A stretch of 64,000 bases of DNA, from positions 1-64,000 of the forward strand of contig CAXIWQ010000351.1 of assembly GCA_964036275.1 (NCBI GenBank). The letters are read 5' to 3'. Under the pieces are notes generated by a model. It was not told the origin of the DNA. It ran no database searches and saw nothing but the letters and a program-made list of their open reading frames with translations. Shown here one piece after another: positions 22,550 through 36,900 of the stretch. The DNA is from Litoditis marina (lineage: Eukaryota > Nematoda > Chromadorea > Rhabditida > Rhabditidae). The translations under genes were made by a program, and so were the position numbers. Numbering within the stretch: position 1 is the first letter of the stretch; each line of letters opens with the position of its first letter.

Positions 22550-23741
22550 CTCAATAAAGCACACGGCTGAAATAGTTGCCGTAAAAGATTATTATTATAT
22601 TGTTTCCTGAAGACAAAAAGTAAACAGGTTGTCCAATTTTTGTCCCGAGGAAATGTTTTCAACATCCTTGAGGACAAAAGGTGGACAGATTGTCCAGTTG
22701 GTTTCCTGAAGACAAAAATTAAACAAGTTGTCCAATTTTTGTCCCGAGGAAATGTTTTCAACATCCTTGAGGACAAAAAGTGGACAGATTGTCCAGTTTG
22801 TTTCTTGAAGACAAAAAGTAAGGTTGTCCAATTTTCGTCCCGAGGAAATGTTTTCAACATCCTTGAGGACAAAAGGTGGACAGATTGTCCAGTTGGTTTC
22901 CTGAAGACAAAAATTAAACAAGTTGTCCAATTTTTGTCCCGAGGAAATGTTTTCAACATCCTTGAGGACAAAAAGTGGACAGATTGTCCAGTTTGTTTCT
23001 TGAAGACAAAAAGTGAACAGATTGTCCAATTTTTGTCCCGAGGTAATGTTTTCAACATCCTTGAGGACAAAAGGTGGGCAGATTGTCCAGTCCAGTTGGT
23101 TTCCTGAAGACAAAAAGTAAACAGGTTGTCCAATTTTTGTCCCGAGGAAATGTTTTCAACATCCTTGAGGACAAAAAGTGGACAGATTGTCCAATTTTTG
23201 TCCCGAGGTAATGTTTTCAACATCCTTGAGGACAAAAGGTGGGCAGATTGTCCAGTCCAGTTGGTTTCTTGAAGACAAAAAGTAAACAGGTTGTCCAATT
23301 TTTGTCCCGAGGAAATGTTTTCAACATCCTTGAGGACAAAAAGTGGACAGATTGTCCAGTTTGTTTCCTGAAGACAAAAAGTAAACAGGTTGTCCACTTT
23401 TTGTCCCGAGGTAATGTTTTCAACATCCTTGAGGACAAAAAGTGGACAGATTGTCCAGTTTGTTTCCTGAAGACAAAAAGTAAACAGGTTGTCCAATTTT
23501 TGTCCCGAGGAAAGTTTTTCAATATCCTTGAGGACAAAAAGTGGACAGATTGTCCAGTTTGTTTCCTGAAGACAAAGAGTTGACAGGTTGTCCAATTTTT
23601 GTCCTGAGGAATCTTTTTCGAGATCCTTGGGGACAAAAGGTGGACAGATTGTCCAGTTTGTTTCCTGAAGACAAAAATTAAACAGGTTGTCCACTTCTTG
23701 TCCCGAGGTAATGTTTTCAACATCCTTGAGGACAAAAAGTG

Positions 23742-23753
23742 GACAGAACTGAA
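23742..23753. other. Satellite B / satellite A junction (right)
   Basis: Satellite B ends ..AAAAAGTGGACAGA at 23747 and satellite A starts ACTGAACGACGTATCGC. This is the exact reverse complement of the junction at 4946/4947, so both boundaries are copies of one event. Confidence 0.93.
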
Positions 23754-24949
23754 CGACGTATCGCACCCGAAATCCGCAAAAAACTCAAGACATCTCTATA
23801 TTCTCAACACCACAAATACAGAAAACTAAATAAAAGTATTGTTAGAGAAGGTTCCAGTGCATCAGTTCACTACAGTAATTCGTTCATGTTCAGTCAACTC
23901 TATTTCACCCTCACGTCCGTGTACTGACTGATGTATCGCATCCGAATTTCGCAGAAACCTCAAGACATCTCTATATTCTCAACACCACAAATACAGAAAA
24001 CTGAATAAAAGTATTGTTAGAGAAGGTTCCAGAGCATCAGTTCACTACAGTAATTCGTTCATGTTAAGACAACTCTATTTCACCCTCGCGTGCGTGTACT
24101 GAACGACGTATCGCACCCGAAATCCGCAAAAAACTCAAGACATCTCTATATTCTCAACACCACAAATACAGAAAACTGAATAAAAGTATTGTTAGACAAG
24201 GTTCCAGATCATCAGTTCACTACAGTAATTCGTTCATGTTTAGACAACTCTATTTCACCCTCACGTGCGTGTACTGATCGACGTATCGCATCCGAAATCC
24301 GCAGAAACCTCAAGACATCTCTATATTCTCAACACCACACATACAGAAAACTGAATAAAAGTATTGTTAGAGAAGGTTCCAGAGCATAAGTTCACTACAG
24401 TAATTCGTTCATGTTTAGAACTCCATTTCACCCTCACGTGCGTGTACTGACCGACGTATCGCATCCGAACACCGTAGAAACCTCACGACATCTTTATCTT
24501 CTCATCACCACAAATACAGAAAACTGAATAAAAGTATTGTTAGACAAGGTTCCAGATCATCAGTTCACTACAGTAATTCGTTCATGTTTAGACAACTCTA
24601 TTTCACCCTCACGTGCGTGTACTGACCGACGTATCGCATCCGAAATCCGCAGAAACCTCACGACATCTTTATCTTCTCATTACCACAAATACAGAGAACT
24701 GAATAAAAGTATTGTTAGACAAGGTTCCAGATCATCAGTTCACTACAGTAATTCGTTCATGTTCAGACAACTCTATTTCACCCTCACCTCCGTGTACTGA
24801 CTGATGTATCGCATCCGAATTTCGCAGAAACCTCAAGACATCTCTATATTCTCAACACCACAATTACAGAAAACTGAATAAAAGTATTGTTAGAGAAGGT
24901 TCCAGAGCATAAGTTCACTACAGTAATTCGTTCATGTTTAGAACTCCAT

Positions 24950-27900
24950 TTCACCTCACGTGCGTGTACTGACCGACGTATCGCATCCGAACACCGTAGA
25001 AACCTCACGACATCTTTATCTTCTCATCACCACAAATACAGAAAACTGAATAAAAGTATTGTTAGACAAGGTTTCCAGATCATCAGTTCACTACAGTAAT
25101 TCGTTCATGTTCAGACAACTCTATTTCACCCTCACGTGCGTGTACTGACTGACGTATCGCATCGAAATCCACAGAAACCTCAAGACATCTTTATATTCTC
25201 AACACCACAAATACAGAAAACTGAATAAAAGTATTGTTAGAGAAGGTTCCAGAGCATCAGTTCACTACAGTAATTCGTTCATGTTAAGACAACTCTATTT
25301 CACCCTCGCGTGCGTGTACTGAACGACGTATCGCACCCGAAATCCGCAAAAAACTCAAGACATCTCTATATTCTCAACACCACAAATACAGAAAACTGAA
25401 TAAAAGTATTGTTAGACAAGGTTCCAGATCATCAGTTCACTACAGTAATTCGTTCATGTTTAGACAACTCTATTTCACCCTCGCGTGCGTGTACTGAACG
25501 ACGTATCGCACCCGAAATCCGCAAAAAACTCAAGACATCTCTATATTCTCAACACCACAAATACAGAAAACTGAATAAAAGTATTGTTAGACAAGGTTCC
25601 AGATCATCAGTTTCACTACAGTAATTCGTTCATGTTTAGACAACTCTATTTCACCCTCACGTGCGTGTACTGATCGACGTATCGCATCCGAAATCCGCAG
25701 AAACCTCAAGACATCTCTATATTCTCAACACCACACATACAGAAAACTGAATAAAAGTATTGTTAGAGAAGGTTCCAGAGCATAAGTTCACTACAGTAAT
25801 TCGTTCATGTTTAGAACTCCATTTCACCCTCACGTGCGTGTACTGACCGACGTATCGCATCCGAACACCGTAGAAACCTCACGACATCTTTATCTTCTCA
25901 TTACCACAAATACAGAAAACTGAATAAAAGTATTGTTAGACAAGGTTCCAGATCATCAGTTCACTACAGTAATTCGTTCATGTTCAGACAACTCTATTTC
26001 ACCCTCACGTGCGTGTACTGACTGACGTATCGCATCCGAAATCCGCAGAAACCTCAAGACATCTTTATATTCTCAACACCACAAATACAGAAAACTGAAT
26101 AAAAGTATTGTTAGACAAGGTTCCAGATCATCAGTTCACTACAGTAATTCGTTCATGTTTAGACAACTCTATTTCACCCTCGCGTGCGTGTACTGAACGA
26201 CGTATCGCACCCGAAATCCGCAAAAAACTCAAGACATCTCTATATTCTCAACACCACAAATACAGAAAACTGAATAAAAGTATTGTTAGACAAGGTTCCA
26301 GATCATCAGTTCACTACAGTAATTCGTTCATGTTTAGACAACTCTATTTCACCCTCACGTGCGTGTACTGATCGACGTATCGCATCCGAAATCCGCAGAA
26401 ACCTCAAGACATCTCTATATTCTCAACACCAAACATACAGAAAACTGAATAAAAGTATTGTTAGAGAAGGTTCCAGAGCATAAGTTCACTACAGTAATTC
26501 GTTCATGTTTAGAACTCCATTTCACCCTCACGTGCGTGTACTGACCGACGTATCGCATCCGAACACCGTAGAAACCTCACGACATCTCTATATTCTCAAC
26601 ACCACAAATACAGAAAACTGAATAAAAGTATTGTTAGACAAGGTTCCAGATCATCAGTTCACTACAGTAATTCGTTCATGTTTAGACAACTCTATTTCAC
26701 CCTCACGTGCGTGTACTGATCGACGTATCGCATCCGAAATCCGCAGAAACCTCAAGACATCTCTATATTCTCAACACCACACAATACAGAAAACTGAATA
26801 AAAGTATTGTTAGAGAAGGTTCCAGAGCATAAGTTCACTACAGTAATTCGTTCATGTTTAGAACTCCATTTCACCCTCACGTGCGTGTACTGACCGACGT
26901 ATCGCATCCGAACACCGTAGAAACCTCAAGACATCTCTATATTCTCAACACCACAAACACAGAAAACTGAATGAAAGTATTGTTAGAGAAGGTTCCAGAG
27001 CATCAGTTCACTACAGTAATTCGATCATGTTAAGACAACTCTATTTCACCCTCGCGTGCGTGTACTGAACGACGTATCGCACCCGAAATCCGCAAAAACT
27101 CAAGACATCTCTATATTCTCAACACCACAAATACAGAAAACTGAATAAAAGTATTGTTAGACAAGGTTCCAGATCATCAGTTCACTACAGTAATTCGTTC
27201 ATGTTTAGACAACTCTATTTCACCCTCACGTGCGTGTACTGATCGACGTATCGCATCCGAAATCCGCAGAAACCTCAAGACATCTCTATATTCTCAACAC
27301 CACACATACAGAAAACTGAATAAAAGTATTGTTAGAGAAGGTTCCAGAGCATAAGTTCACTACAGTAATTCGTTCATGTTTAGAACTCCATTTCACCCTC
27401 ACGTGCGTGTACTGACCGACGTATCGCATCCGAACACCGTAGAAACCTCACGACATCTTTATCTTCTCATCACCACAAATACAGAAAACTGAATAAAAGT
27501 ATTGTTAGACAAGGTTCCAGATCATCAGTTCACTACAGTAATTCGTTCATGTTTAGACAACTCTATTTCACCCTCACGTGCGTGTACTGATCGACGTATC
27601 GCATCCGAAATCCGCAGAAACCTCAAGACATCTCTATATTCTCAACACCACACATACAGAAAACTGAATAAAAGTATTGTTAGAGAAGGTTCCAGAGCAT
27701 AAGTTCACTACAGTAATTCGTTCATGTTTAGAACTCCATTTCACCCTCACGTGCGTGTACTGACCGATCGTATCGCATCCGAACACCGTAGAAACCTCAA
27801 GACATCTCTATATTCTCAACACCACAAACACAGAAAACTGAATGAAAGTATTGTTAGAGAAGGTTCCAGAGCATCAGTTCACTACAGTTAATTCGATCAT

Positions 27901-30900
27901 GTTAAGACAACTCTATTTCACCCTCGCGTGCGTGTACTGAACGACGTATCGCACCCGAAATCCGCAAAAAACTCAAGACATCTCTATATCTCAACACCAC
28001 AAATACAGAAAACTGAATAAAAGTATTGTTAGACAAGGTTCCAGATCATCAGTTCACTACAGTAATTCGTTCATGTTTAGACAACTCTATTTCACCCTCA
28101 CGTGCGTGTACTGATCGACGTATCGCATCCGAAATCCGCAGAAACCTCAAGACATCTCTATATTCTCAACACCACACATACAGAAAACTGAATAAAAGTA
28201 TTGTTAGAGAAGGTTCCAGAGCATAAGTTCACTACAGTAATTCGTTCATGTTTAGAACTCCATTTCACCCTCACGTGCGTGTATCTGACCGACGTATCGC
28301 ATCCGAACACCGTAGAAACCTCACGACATCTTTATCTTCTCATCACCACAAATACAGAAAACTGAATAAAAGTATTGTTAGACAAGGTTCCAGATCATCA
28401 GTTCACTACAGTAATCGTTCATGTTTAGACAACTCTATTTCACCCTCACGTGCGTGTACTGACCGACGTATCGCATCCGAAATCCGCAGAAACCTCACGA
28501 CATCTTTATCTTCTCCTTACCACAAATACAGAAAACTGAATAAAAGTATTGTTAGACAAGGTTCCAGATCATCAGTTCACTACAGTAATTCGTTCATGTT
28601 TAGACAACTCTATTTCACCCTCACGTGCGTGTACTGACCGACGTATCGCATCCGAAATTCGCAGAAACCTCAAGACATCTCTATATTCTCAACACCACAA
28701 ATACAGAAAACTGAATAAAAGTATTGTTAGAGAAGGTTCCAGAGCATCAGTTCACTACAGTAATTCGTTCATGTTTCGACAACTCTATTTCACTCTCACG
28801 TGCGTGTACTGACTGACGTATCGCATCCGAATTTCGCAGAAACCTCAAGACATCTCTATATTCTCAACACCACACATACAGAAAACTGAATAAAAGTATT
28901 GTTAGAGAAGGTTCCAGAGCATAAGTTCACTACAGTAATTCGTTCATGTTTAGAACTCCATTTCACCCTCACGTGCGTGTACTGACCGACGTATCGCATC
29001 CGAACACCGTAGAAACCTCACGACATCTTTATCTTCTCATCACCACAAATACAGAAAACTGAATAAAAGTATTGTTAGACAAGGTTCCAGATCATCAGTT
29101 CACTACAGTAATTCGTTCATGTTTAGACAACTCTATTTCACCCTCACGTGCGTGTACTGACCGACGTATCGCATCCGAAATCCGCAGAAACCTCACGACA
29201 TCTCTATATTCTCAACACCACAAATACAGAAAACTGATAAAAGTATTGTTAGACAAGGTTCCAGATCATCAGTTCACTACAGTAATTCGTTCATGTTTAG
29301 ACAACTCTATTTCACCCTCACGTGCGTGTACTGATCGACGTATCGCATCCGAAATCCGCAGAAACCTCAAGACATCTCTATATTCTCAACACCACACATA
29401 CAGAAAACTGAATAAAAGTATTGTTAGAGAAGGTTCCAGAGCATAAGTTCACTACAGTAATTCGTTCATGTTTAGAACTCCATTTCACCCTCACGTGCGT
29501 GTACTGACCGACGTATCGCATCCGAACACCGTAGAAACCTCACGACATCTTTATCTTCTCATCACCACAAATACAGAAAACTGAATAAAAGTATTGTTAG
29601 ACAAGGTTCCAGATCATCAGTTCACTACAGTAATTCGTTCATGTTAAGACAACTCTATTTCACCCTCACGTGCGTGTACTGACCGACGTATCGCATCCGA
29701 AATCCGCAGAAACCTCACGACATCTTATCTTCTCATTACCACAAATACAGAAAACTGAATAAAAGTATCGTTAGACAAGGTTCCAGATCATTAGTTCACT
29801 ACAGTAAATCGTTCATGTTTAGACAACTCCATTTCACCCTCACGTGCGTGTACTGACCGACGTATCGCATCCGAAATCCGCAGAAACCTCAAGACATCTC
29901 TATATTCTCAACACCACAAATACAGAAAACTGAATAAAAGTATTGTTAGAGAAGGTTCCAGAGCATCAGTTCACTACAGTAATTCGTTCATGTCAAGACA
30001 ACTCTATTTCACTCTCGCGTGCGTGGACTGACCGACGTATCGCATCCGAAATCCGCAGAAACCTCAAGACATCTCTATATTCTCAACACCACAAATACAG
30101 AAAACTGAATAAAGTATTGTTAGAGAAGGTTCCAGAGAATCAGTTCACTACAGTAAATCGTTCATGTTTAGACAACTGTATTTCACCCTCGCGTGCGTGT
30201 ACTGACCGACGTATCGCATCCGAAATCCGCAGAAACCTCACGACATCTTTATCTTCTCATTACACAAATACAGAAAACTGAATAAAGTATTGTTAGACAA
30301 GGTTCCAGATCATCAGTTCACTACAGTAATTCGTTCATGTTTATACAACTCTATTCACCCTCAAGTGCGTGTACTGACTGACGTATCGCACCCGAAATCC
30401 GCAAAAAACTCAAGACATCTCTATATTCTCAACACCACAAATACAGAAAACTGAATAAAAGTATTGTTAGACAAGGTTCCAGATCATCAGTTCACTACAG
30501 TAATTCGTTCATGTTTAGACAACTCTATTTCACCCTCACGTGCGTGTACTGACCGACGTATCGCATCCGAAATCCGCAGAAACCTCACGACATCTTTATC
30601 TTCTCATTACCACAAATACAGAGAACTGAATAAAAGTATTGTTAGACAAGGTTCCAGATCATCAGTTCACTACAGTAATTCGTTCATGTTCAGACAACTC
30701 TATTTCACCCTCACCTCCGTGTACTGACTGATGTATCGCATCCGAATTTCGCAGAAACCTCAAGACATCTCTATATTCTCAACACCACAAATACAGAAAA
30801 CTGAATAAAAGTATTGTTAGAGAAGGTTCCAGAGCATCAGTTCACTACAGTAATTCGTTCATGTTAAGACAACTCTATTTCACCCTCGCGTGCGTGTACT

Positions 30901-33900
30901 GAACGACGTATCGCACCCGAAATCCGCAAAAAACTCAAGACATCTCTATATTCTCAACACCACAAATACAGAAAACTGAATAAAAGTATTGTTAGACAAG
31001 GTTCCAGATCATCAGTTCACTACAGTAATTCGTTCATGTTTAGACAACCTCCATTTCACCCTCACGTGCGTGTACTGATCGACGTATCGCATCCGAAATC
31101 CGCAGAAACCTCAAGACATCTCTATATTCTCAACACCACACATACAGAAAACTAAATAAAAGTATTGTTAGAGAAGGTTCCAGAGCATAAGTTCACTACA
31201 GTAATTCGTTCATGTTTAGAACTCCATTTCACCCTCACGTGCGTGTACTGACCGACGTATCGCATCCGAACACCGTAGAAACCTCACGACATCTTTATCT
31301 TCTCATCACCACAAATACAGAAAACTGAATAAAAGTATTGTTAGACAAGGTTCCCAGATCATCAGTTCACTACAGTAATTCGTTCATGTTCAGACAACTC
31401 TATTTCACCCTCACGTGCGTGTACTGACTGACGTATCGCATCCGAAATCCGCAGAAACCTCAAGACATCTTTATATTCTCAACACCACAAATACAGAAAA
31501 CTGAATAAAAGTATTGTTAGAGAAGGTTCCAGTGCATCAGTTTACTACAGTAATTCGTTCATGTTCAGTCAACTCTATTTCACCCTCACGTCCGTGTACT
31601 GACTGACGTATCGCATCCGAATTTCGCAGAAACCTCAAGACATCTCTATATTCTCAACACCACAAATACAGAAAACTGAATAAAAGTATTATTAGAGAAG
31701 GTTCCAGAGCTTCAGTTCACTACAGTAATTCGTTCATGTTAAGACAACTCTATTTCACCCTCGCGTGCGTGTACTGAACGACGTATCGCACCCGAAATCC
31801 GCAAAAACTCAAGACATCTCTATATTCTCAACACCACAAACACAGAAAACTGAATAAAAGTATTGTTAGACAAGGTTCCAGATCATCAGTTCACTACAGT
31901 AATTCGTTCATGTTTAGACAACTCTATTTCACCCTCACGTGCGTGTACTGATCGACGTATCGCATCCGAAATCCGCAGAAACCTCAAGACATCTCTATAT
32001 TCTCAACACCACACATACAGAAAACTGAATAAAAGTATTGTTAGAGAAGGTTCCAGAGCATAAGTTCACTACAGTAATTCGTTCATGTTTAGAACTCCAT
32101 TTCACCCTCACGTGCGTGTACTGACCGACGTATCGCATCGAACACCGTAGAAACCTCACGACATCTTTATCTTCTCATTACCACAAATACAGAAAACTGA
32201 ATAAAAGTATTGTTAGACAAGGTTCCAGATCATCAGTTCACTACAGTAATTCGTTCATGTTCAGACAACTCTATTTCACCCTCACCTCCGTGTACTGACT
32301 GATGTATCGCATCCGAATTCGCAGAAACCTCAAGACATCTCTATATTCTCAACACCACAAATACAGAAAACTGAATAAAAGTATTGTTAGAGAAGGTTCC
32401 AGAGCATCAGTTCACTACAGTAATTCGTTCATGTTAAGACTACTCTATTTCACCCTCGCGTGCGTGTACTGAACGACGTATCGCACCCGAAATCCGCAAA
32501 AAACTCAAGACATCTCTATATTCTCAACACCACAAATACAGAAAACTGAATAAAAGTATTGTTAGACAAGGTTCCAGATCATCAGTTCACTACAGTAATT
32601 CGTTCATGTTTAGACAACTCTATTTCACCCTCACGTGCGTGTACTGATCGACGTATCGCATCCGAAATCCGCAGAAACCTCAAGACATCTCTATATTCTC
32701 AACACCACACATACAGAAAACTGAATAAAAGTATTGTTAGAGAAGGTTCCAGAGCATAAGTTCACTACAGTAATTCGTTCATGTTTAGAACTCCATTTCA
32801 CCCTCACGTGCGTGTACTGACCGACGTATCGCATCCGAACACCGTAGAAACCTCACGACATCTTTATCTTCTCATCACCACAAATACAGAAAACTGAATA
32901 AAAGTATTGTTAGAGAAGGTTCCAGTGCATCAGTTCACTACAGTAATTCGTTCATGTTCAGACAACTCTATTTCACCCTCACGTGCGTGTACTGACTGAT
33001 GTATCGCATCCGAATTTCGCAGAAACCTCAAGACATCTCTATATTCTCAACACCACAAATACAGAAAACTGAAAAAAAGTATTGTTAGAGAAGGTTCCAG
33101 AGCATCAGTTCCACTACAGTAATTGGTTCATGTCAAGACAACTCTATTTCACTCTCTCGTGCGTGTACTGACCGACGTATCGCATCCGAAATCCGCAGAA
33201 ACCTCAAGACATCTCTATATTCTCAACACCACAAATACAGAAAACTGAATAAAAGTATTGTTAGAGAAGGTTCCAGAGCATCAGTTCACTACAGTAATTT
33301 GTTCATGTTTAGACAACTGTATTTCACCCTCGCGTGCGTGTACTGACCGACGTATCGCATCCGAAATCCGCAGAAACCTCAAGACATCTCTATATTCTCA
33401 ACACCACAAATACAGAAAACTGAATAAAAGTATTGTTAGAGAAGGTTCCAGAGCATCAGTTCACTACAGTAATTCGTTCATGTTTAGACAACTCTATTTC
33501 ACCCTCACGTGCGTGTACTGACCGACGTATCGCAATCCGAAATCCGCAGAAACCTCACGACATCTTTATCTTCTCATTACCACAAATACAGAAAACTGAA
33601 TAAAGTATTGTTAGACAAGGTTCCAGATCATCAGTTCACTACAGTAATTCGTTCATGTTTAGACAACTCTATTTCACCCTCACGTGCGTGTACTGACTGA
33701 CGTATCGCATCCGAAATCCGCAGAAACCTCCAGACATCTTTATATTCTCAACACCACAAATAAAGAAAACTGAATAAAGTATTGTTAGACAAGGTTCCAG
33801 ATCATCAGTTCACTACAGTAATTTGTTCATGTTTAGACAACTCTATTTCACCCTCACGTGCGTGTACTGACTGACGTATCGCATCCGAAATCCGCAGAAA

Positions 33901-36900
33901 CCTCAAGACATCTTTATATTCTCAACACCACAAATACAGAAAACTGAATAAAAGTATTGTTAGAGAAGGTTCCAGTGCATCAGTTCACTACAGTAATTCG
34001 TTCATGTTCAGACAACTCTATTTCACCCTCACGTGCGTGTACTGACTGATGTATCGCATCCGAATTCGCAGAAACCTCAAGACATCTCTATATTCTCAAC
34101 ACCACACATACAGAAAACTGAATAAAAGTATTGTTAGAGAAGGTTCCAGAGCATAAGTTCACTACAGTAATTCGTTCATGTTTAGAACTCCATTTCACCC
34201 TCACGTGCGTGTACTGACCGACGTATCGCATCCGAACACCGTAGAAACCTCACGACATCTTTATCTTCTCATTACCACAAATACAGAAAACTGAATAAAA
34301 GTATTGTTAGACAAGGTTCCAGATCATCAGTTCACTACAGTAATTCGTTCATGTTTAGACAACTCTATTTCACCCTCACGTGCGTGTACTGATCGACGTA
34401 TCGCATCCGAAATCCGCAGAAACCTCAAGACATCTCTATATTCTCAACACCACACATACAGAAAACTGAATAAAAGTATTGTTAGAGAAGGTTCCAGAGC
34501 ATAGGTTCACTACAGTAATTCGTTCATGTTTAGAACTCCATTTCACCCTCACGTGCGTGTACTGACCGACGTATCGCATCCGAACACCGTAGAAACCTCA
34601 CGACATCTTTATCTTCTCATCACCACAAATACAGAAAACTGAATAAAAGTATTGTTAGACAAGGTTCCAGATCATCAGTTTCACTACAGTAACTCGTTCA
34701 TGTTCAGACCACTCTATTTCACCCTCACGTGCGTGTACTGACTGACGTATCGCATCCGAAATCCGCAGAAACCTCAAGACATCTTTATATTCTCAACACC
34801 ACAAATACAGAAAACTGAATAAAAGTATTGTTAGAGAAGGTTCCAGTGCATCAGTTCACTACAGTAATTCGTTCATGTTCAGTCAACTCTATTTCACCCT
34901 CACGTCCGTGTACTGACTGATGTATCGCATCCGAATTTCGCAGAAACCTCAAGACATCTCTATATTCTCAACACCACAAATACAGAAAACTGAATGAAAG
35001 TATTGTTAGAGAAGGTCCAGAGCATCAGTTCACTACAGTAATTCGTTCATGTTAAGACAACTCTATTTCACCCTCGCGTGCGTGTACTGAACGACGTATC
35101 GCACCCGAAATCCGCAAAAAACTCAAGACATCTCTATATTCTCAACACCACAAATACAGAAAACTGAATAAAAGTATTGTTAGACAAGGTTCCAGATCAT
35201 CAGTTCACTACAGTAATTCGTTCATGTTTAGACAACTCTATTTCACACCTCACGTGCGTGTACTGATCGACGTATCGCATCCGAAATCCGCAGAAACCTC
35301 AAGACATCTCTATATTCTCAACACCACACATACAGAAAACTGAATAAAAGTATTGTTAGAGAAGGTTCCAGAGCATAAGTTCACTACAGTAATTCGTTCA
35401 TGTTTAGAACTCCATTTCACCCTCACGTGCGTGTACTGACCGACGTATCGCATCCGAACACCGTAGAAACCTCACGACATCTTTATCTTCTCATCACCAC
35501 AAATACAGAAAACTGAATAAAAGTATTGTTAGACAAGGTTCCAGATCATCAGTTCACTACAGTAATTCGTTCATGTTTAGACAACTCTATTTCACCCTCA
35601 CGTGCGTGTACTGACCGACGTATCGCATCCGAAATCCGCAGAAACCTCACGACATCTTTATCTTCTCCTTACCACAAATACAGAAAACTGAATAAAAGTA
35701 TTGTTAGACAAGGTTCCAGATCATCAGTTCACTACAGTAATTCGTTCATGTTTAGACAACTCTATTTCACCCTCACGTGCGTGTACTGACCGACGTATCG
35801 CATCCGAAATTCGCAGAAACCTCAAGACATCTCTATATTCTCAACACCACAAATACAGAAAACTGAATAAAAGTATTGTTTAGAGAAGGTTCCAGAGCAT
35901 CAGTTCACTACAGTAATTCGTTCATGTTTCGACAACTCTATTTCACTCTCACGTGCGTGTACTGACTGACGTATCGCATCCGAATTTCGCAGAAACCTCA
36001 AGACATCTCTATATTCTCAACACCACACATACAGAAAACTGAATAAAAGTATTGTTAGAGAAGGTTCCAGAGCATAAGTTCACTACAGTAATTCGTTCAT
36101 GTTTAGAACTCCATTTCACCCTCACGTGCGTGTACTAACCGACGTATCGCATCCGAACACAGTAGAAACCTCACGACATCTTTATCTTGTCATCACCACA
36201 AATACAGAAAACTGAATAAAAGTATTGTTAGACAAGGTTCCAGATCATCAGTTCACTACAGTAATTCGTTCATGTTTAGACAACTCTATTTCACCCTCAC
36301 GTGCGTGTACTGACCGACGTATCGCATCCGAAATCCGCAGAAACCTCACGACATCTTTATCTTCTCATCACCACAAATACAGAAAACTGAATAAAAGTAT
36401 TGTTAGACAAGGTTCCAGATCATCAGTTCACTACAGTAATTCGTTCATGTTAAGACAACTCTATTTCACCCTCACGTGCGTGTACTGACCGACGTATCGC
36501 ATCCGAAATCCGCAGAAACCTCACGACATCTTTATCTTCTCATTACCACAAATACAGAAAACTGAATAAAAGTATCGTTAGACAAGGTTCCAGATCATTA
36601 GTTCACTACAGTAAATCGTTCATGTTTAGACAACTCCATTTCACCCTCACGTGCGTGTACTGACCGACGTATCGCATCCGAAATCCGCAGAAACCTCAAG
36701 ACATCTCTATATTCTCAACACCACAAATACAGAAAACTGAATAAAAGTATTGTTAGAGAAGGTTCCAGAGCATCAGTTCACTACAGTAATTCGTTCATGT
36801 CAAGACAACTCTATTTCACTCTCGCGTGCGTGGACTGACCGACGTATCGCATCCGAAATCCGCCAGAAACCTCAAGACATCTCTATATTCTCAACACCAC

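Larger units (their letters stand above)
21273..22599 (+). mobile_element. SINE copy R6, split by a Helitron-like insertion
   Basis: SINE parts 21273-21454 (182 bp) and 22546-22599 (54 bp) flank the second Helitron copy at the same base as in R3. The mirror partner is L1, which is uninterrupted. Confidence 0.9.
19466..23205 (+). repeat. Right-arm segment repeating about 13588-17327 (offset 5,878 bp)
   Basis: The constant offset of 5,878 bp covers SINEs R5/R2 and R6/R3 and the Helitron. I noticed two substitutions between the Helitron copies (15603 G versus 21481 T; 16551 G versus 22429 T) and scattered ones outside, such as 16887/22765. The left arm has the matching paralogy at 2,628 bp. 2,628 + 1,091 + about 2,159 equals 5,878. 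Confidence 0.82.
12686..23747. repeat. Satellite B array, right arm (reverse orientation)
   Basis: Same 61/99-bp units as the left arm, reverse-complemented, with SINE copies now on the plus strand. Satellite-only blocks are 12686-12788, 13025-14411, 14648-15394, 16722-18666, 18903-20289, 20526-21272 and 22600-23747. 12686 to about 17329 mirrors about 8115-11666 (sum 24352, or about 25444 beyond the first Helitron). About 19490-23747 mirrors 4947 to about 8115 (sum 27603, then 28694 beyond the second Helitron). A right-arm-private variant, TGTCGCGAGG instead of TGTCCCGAGG, occurs upstream of R2, R4 and R5 only and points to homogenisation within this arm. Confidence 0.93.
12686..28690 (-). 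repeat. Right arm of a large inverted duplication
   Basis: Inverse counterpart of 1-11666, longer by two 1,091-bp Helitron copies and about 2.16 kb of extra satellite B and SINE. The outer limit at about 28690 is set by the window start on the left; the true arm may be longer. Confidence 0.85.

Noticed and set aside
1..28690. Simple fold-back read artefact producing the palindrome
   Set aside because: Not fully excluded, but a fold-back would give the same content on both arms. Here the right arm alone has two Helitrons, about 2.16 kb of extra sequence and private substitutions, and the centre has a 1-kb asymmetric spacer.
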